Shown here in pieces: positions 63,797-64,000 of a stretch of 64,000 nt of DNA (positions are counted from its first letter, which is position 1; each line of letters starts with the position of its first letter). Position numbers and translations under genes: made by a program. The stretch is from Scylla paramamosain. Its lineage: Eukaryota > Arthropoda > Malacostraca > Decapoda > Portunidae. The stretch spans positions 10,383,501-10,447,500 of the forward strand of contig NC_087152.1 in NCBI RefSeq assembly GCF_035594125.1, in the 5' to 3' direction. The notes under the pieces were generated by a model that ran no database searches, was not told the origin of the DNA, and was given only the letters and a program-made list of their open reading frames with translations.

Positions 63797-63799
<3 letters not shown>
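63479..63799. other. No gene seen
   Basis: GT- and T-rich start (GTGTTTTGTGTTG words at 63525) apparently decayed from the flanking GT tract. Confidence 0.5.
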
Positions 63800-63860
<61 letters not shown>

Positions 63861-63873
63861 TGTGTGTGTGTGT
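63800..63873. repeat. (GT)n microsatellite
   Basis: About 36 units with one CTG break at 63860. Confidence 0.96.
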
Positions 63874-63984
63874 TTAAATTACGTGGCCATTGAAGGGTCT
63901 TCATCTTCATGCCAACCCGTTATGGTCATAATGGTCGTGCATGTATGAGTATAGACTTGTCTTACCACAGCAGAACCGAAACTT

Positions 63985-64000
63985 ACACACACACACACAC
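63985..64000. repeat. (AC)n microsatellite, cut by window end
   Basis: At least 8 units run off the end of the window. Confidence 0.9.

Overview
This looks like non-coding DNA from a large, microsatellite-saturated animal genome. The best guess is a decapod crustacean, probably a crab. The basis is very long, nearly perfect (CT/GA)n, (AC/GT)n and (TA)n tracts every kilobase or so, AT-rich single-copy DNA between them, and short dispersed repeats with terminal inverted repeats. One insert at 13162-13273 resembles a retroelement tail I associate with decapods. The assignment is inference; no search was run. Nothing suggests bacteria, an organelle or a virus.

I find no protein-coding gene I would defend. 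Most long open frames are microsatellites read as protein (Tyr-Ile, Ser-Leu, Arg-Glu, Cys-Val, Thr-His and similar alternations). The remaining 100-170 codon frames show no domain I recognise and are usually cut into by repeats. No rRNA, convincing tRNA, histone cluster or snRNA was seen. The window is best read as intergenic or deep intronic. A few weak exon, donor-site or CpG-rich candidates are flagged at low confidence (4570-4584, 5311-5364, 29812-30358, 30880-31145).

Layout. 0-10 kb: sparse microsatellites, a three-unit minisatellite (1497-1796), two copies of a roughly 200 bp inverted-repeat family here called MITE-1, and a separate 292 bp inverted-repeat element (8463-8754). 10-13.3 kb: a fold-back element (11222-12030), its exact inverted partial copy across an (AT)43 centre (12117-12388), and a tandem array interrupted by a 112 bp insert. 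13-27 kb: dinucleotide and trinucleotide arrays, four more MITE-1 copies or fragments, and several duplicated units. 27-47 kb: the densest GA/CT, AC and TA arrays, four more MITE-1 copies, perfect hairpins and two-unit tandem duplications. 47-52.3 kb: three partial copies of one SINE-like composite repeat, a 468 bp trinucleotide mosaic, an 77 bp hairpin and a TTAA-flanked piggyBac-like MITE. 52-56 kb: mostly plain single-copy DNA. 56-64 kb: trinucleotide arrays and an extreme dinucleotide cluster (57.6-60.4 kb) with complementary tracts facing each other.

There are no genes working together to describe. What is informative is repeat biology: non-autonomous elements, many diverged 80-180 bp tandem duplications, and microsatellites that border or interrupt mobile-element copies. 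No new biochemical system is visible. The most unusual single object is the perfect inverted duplication at 11759-12388, which may be biological or an assembly product.
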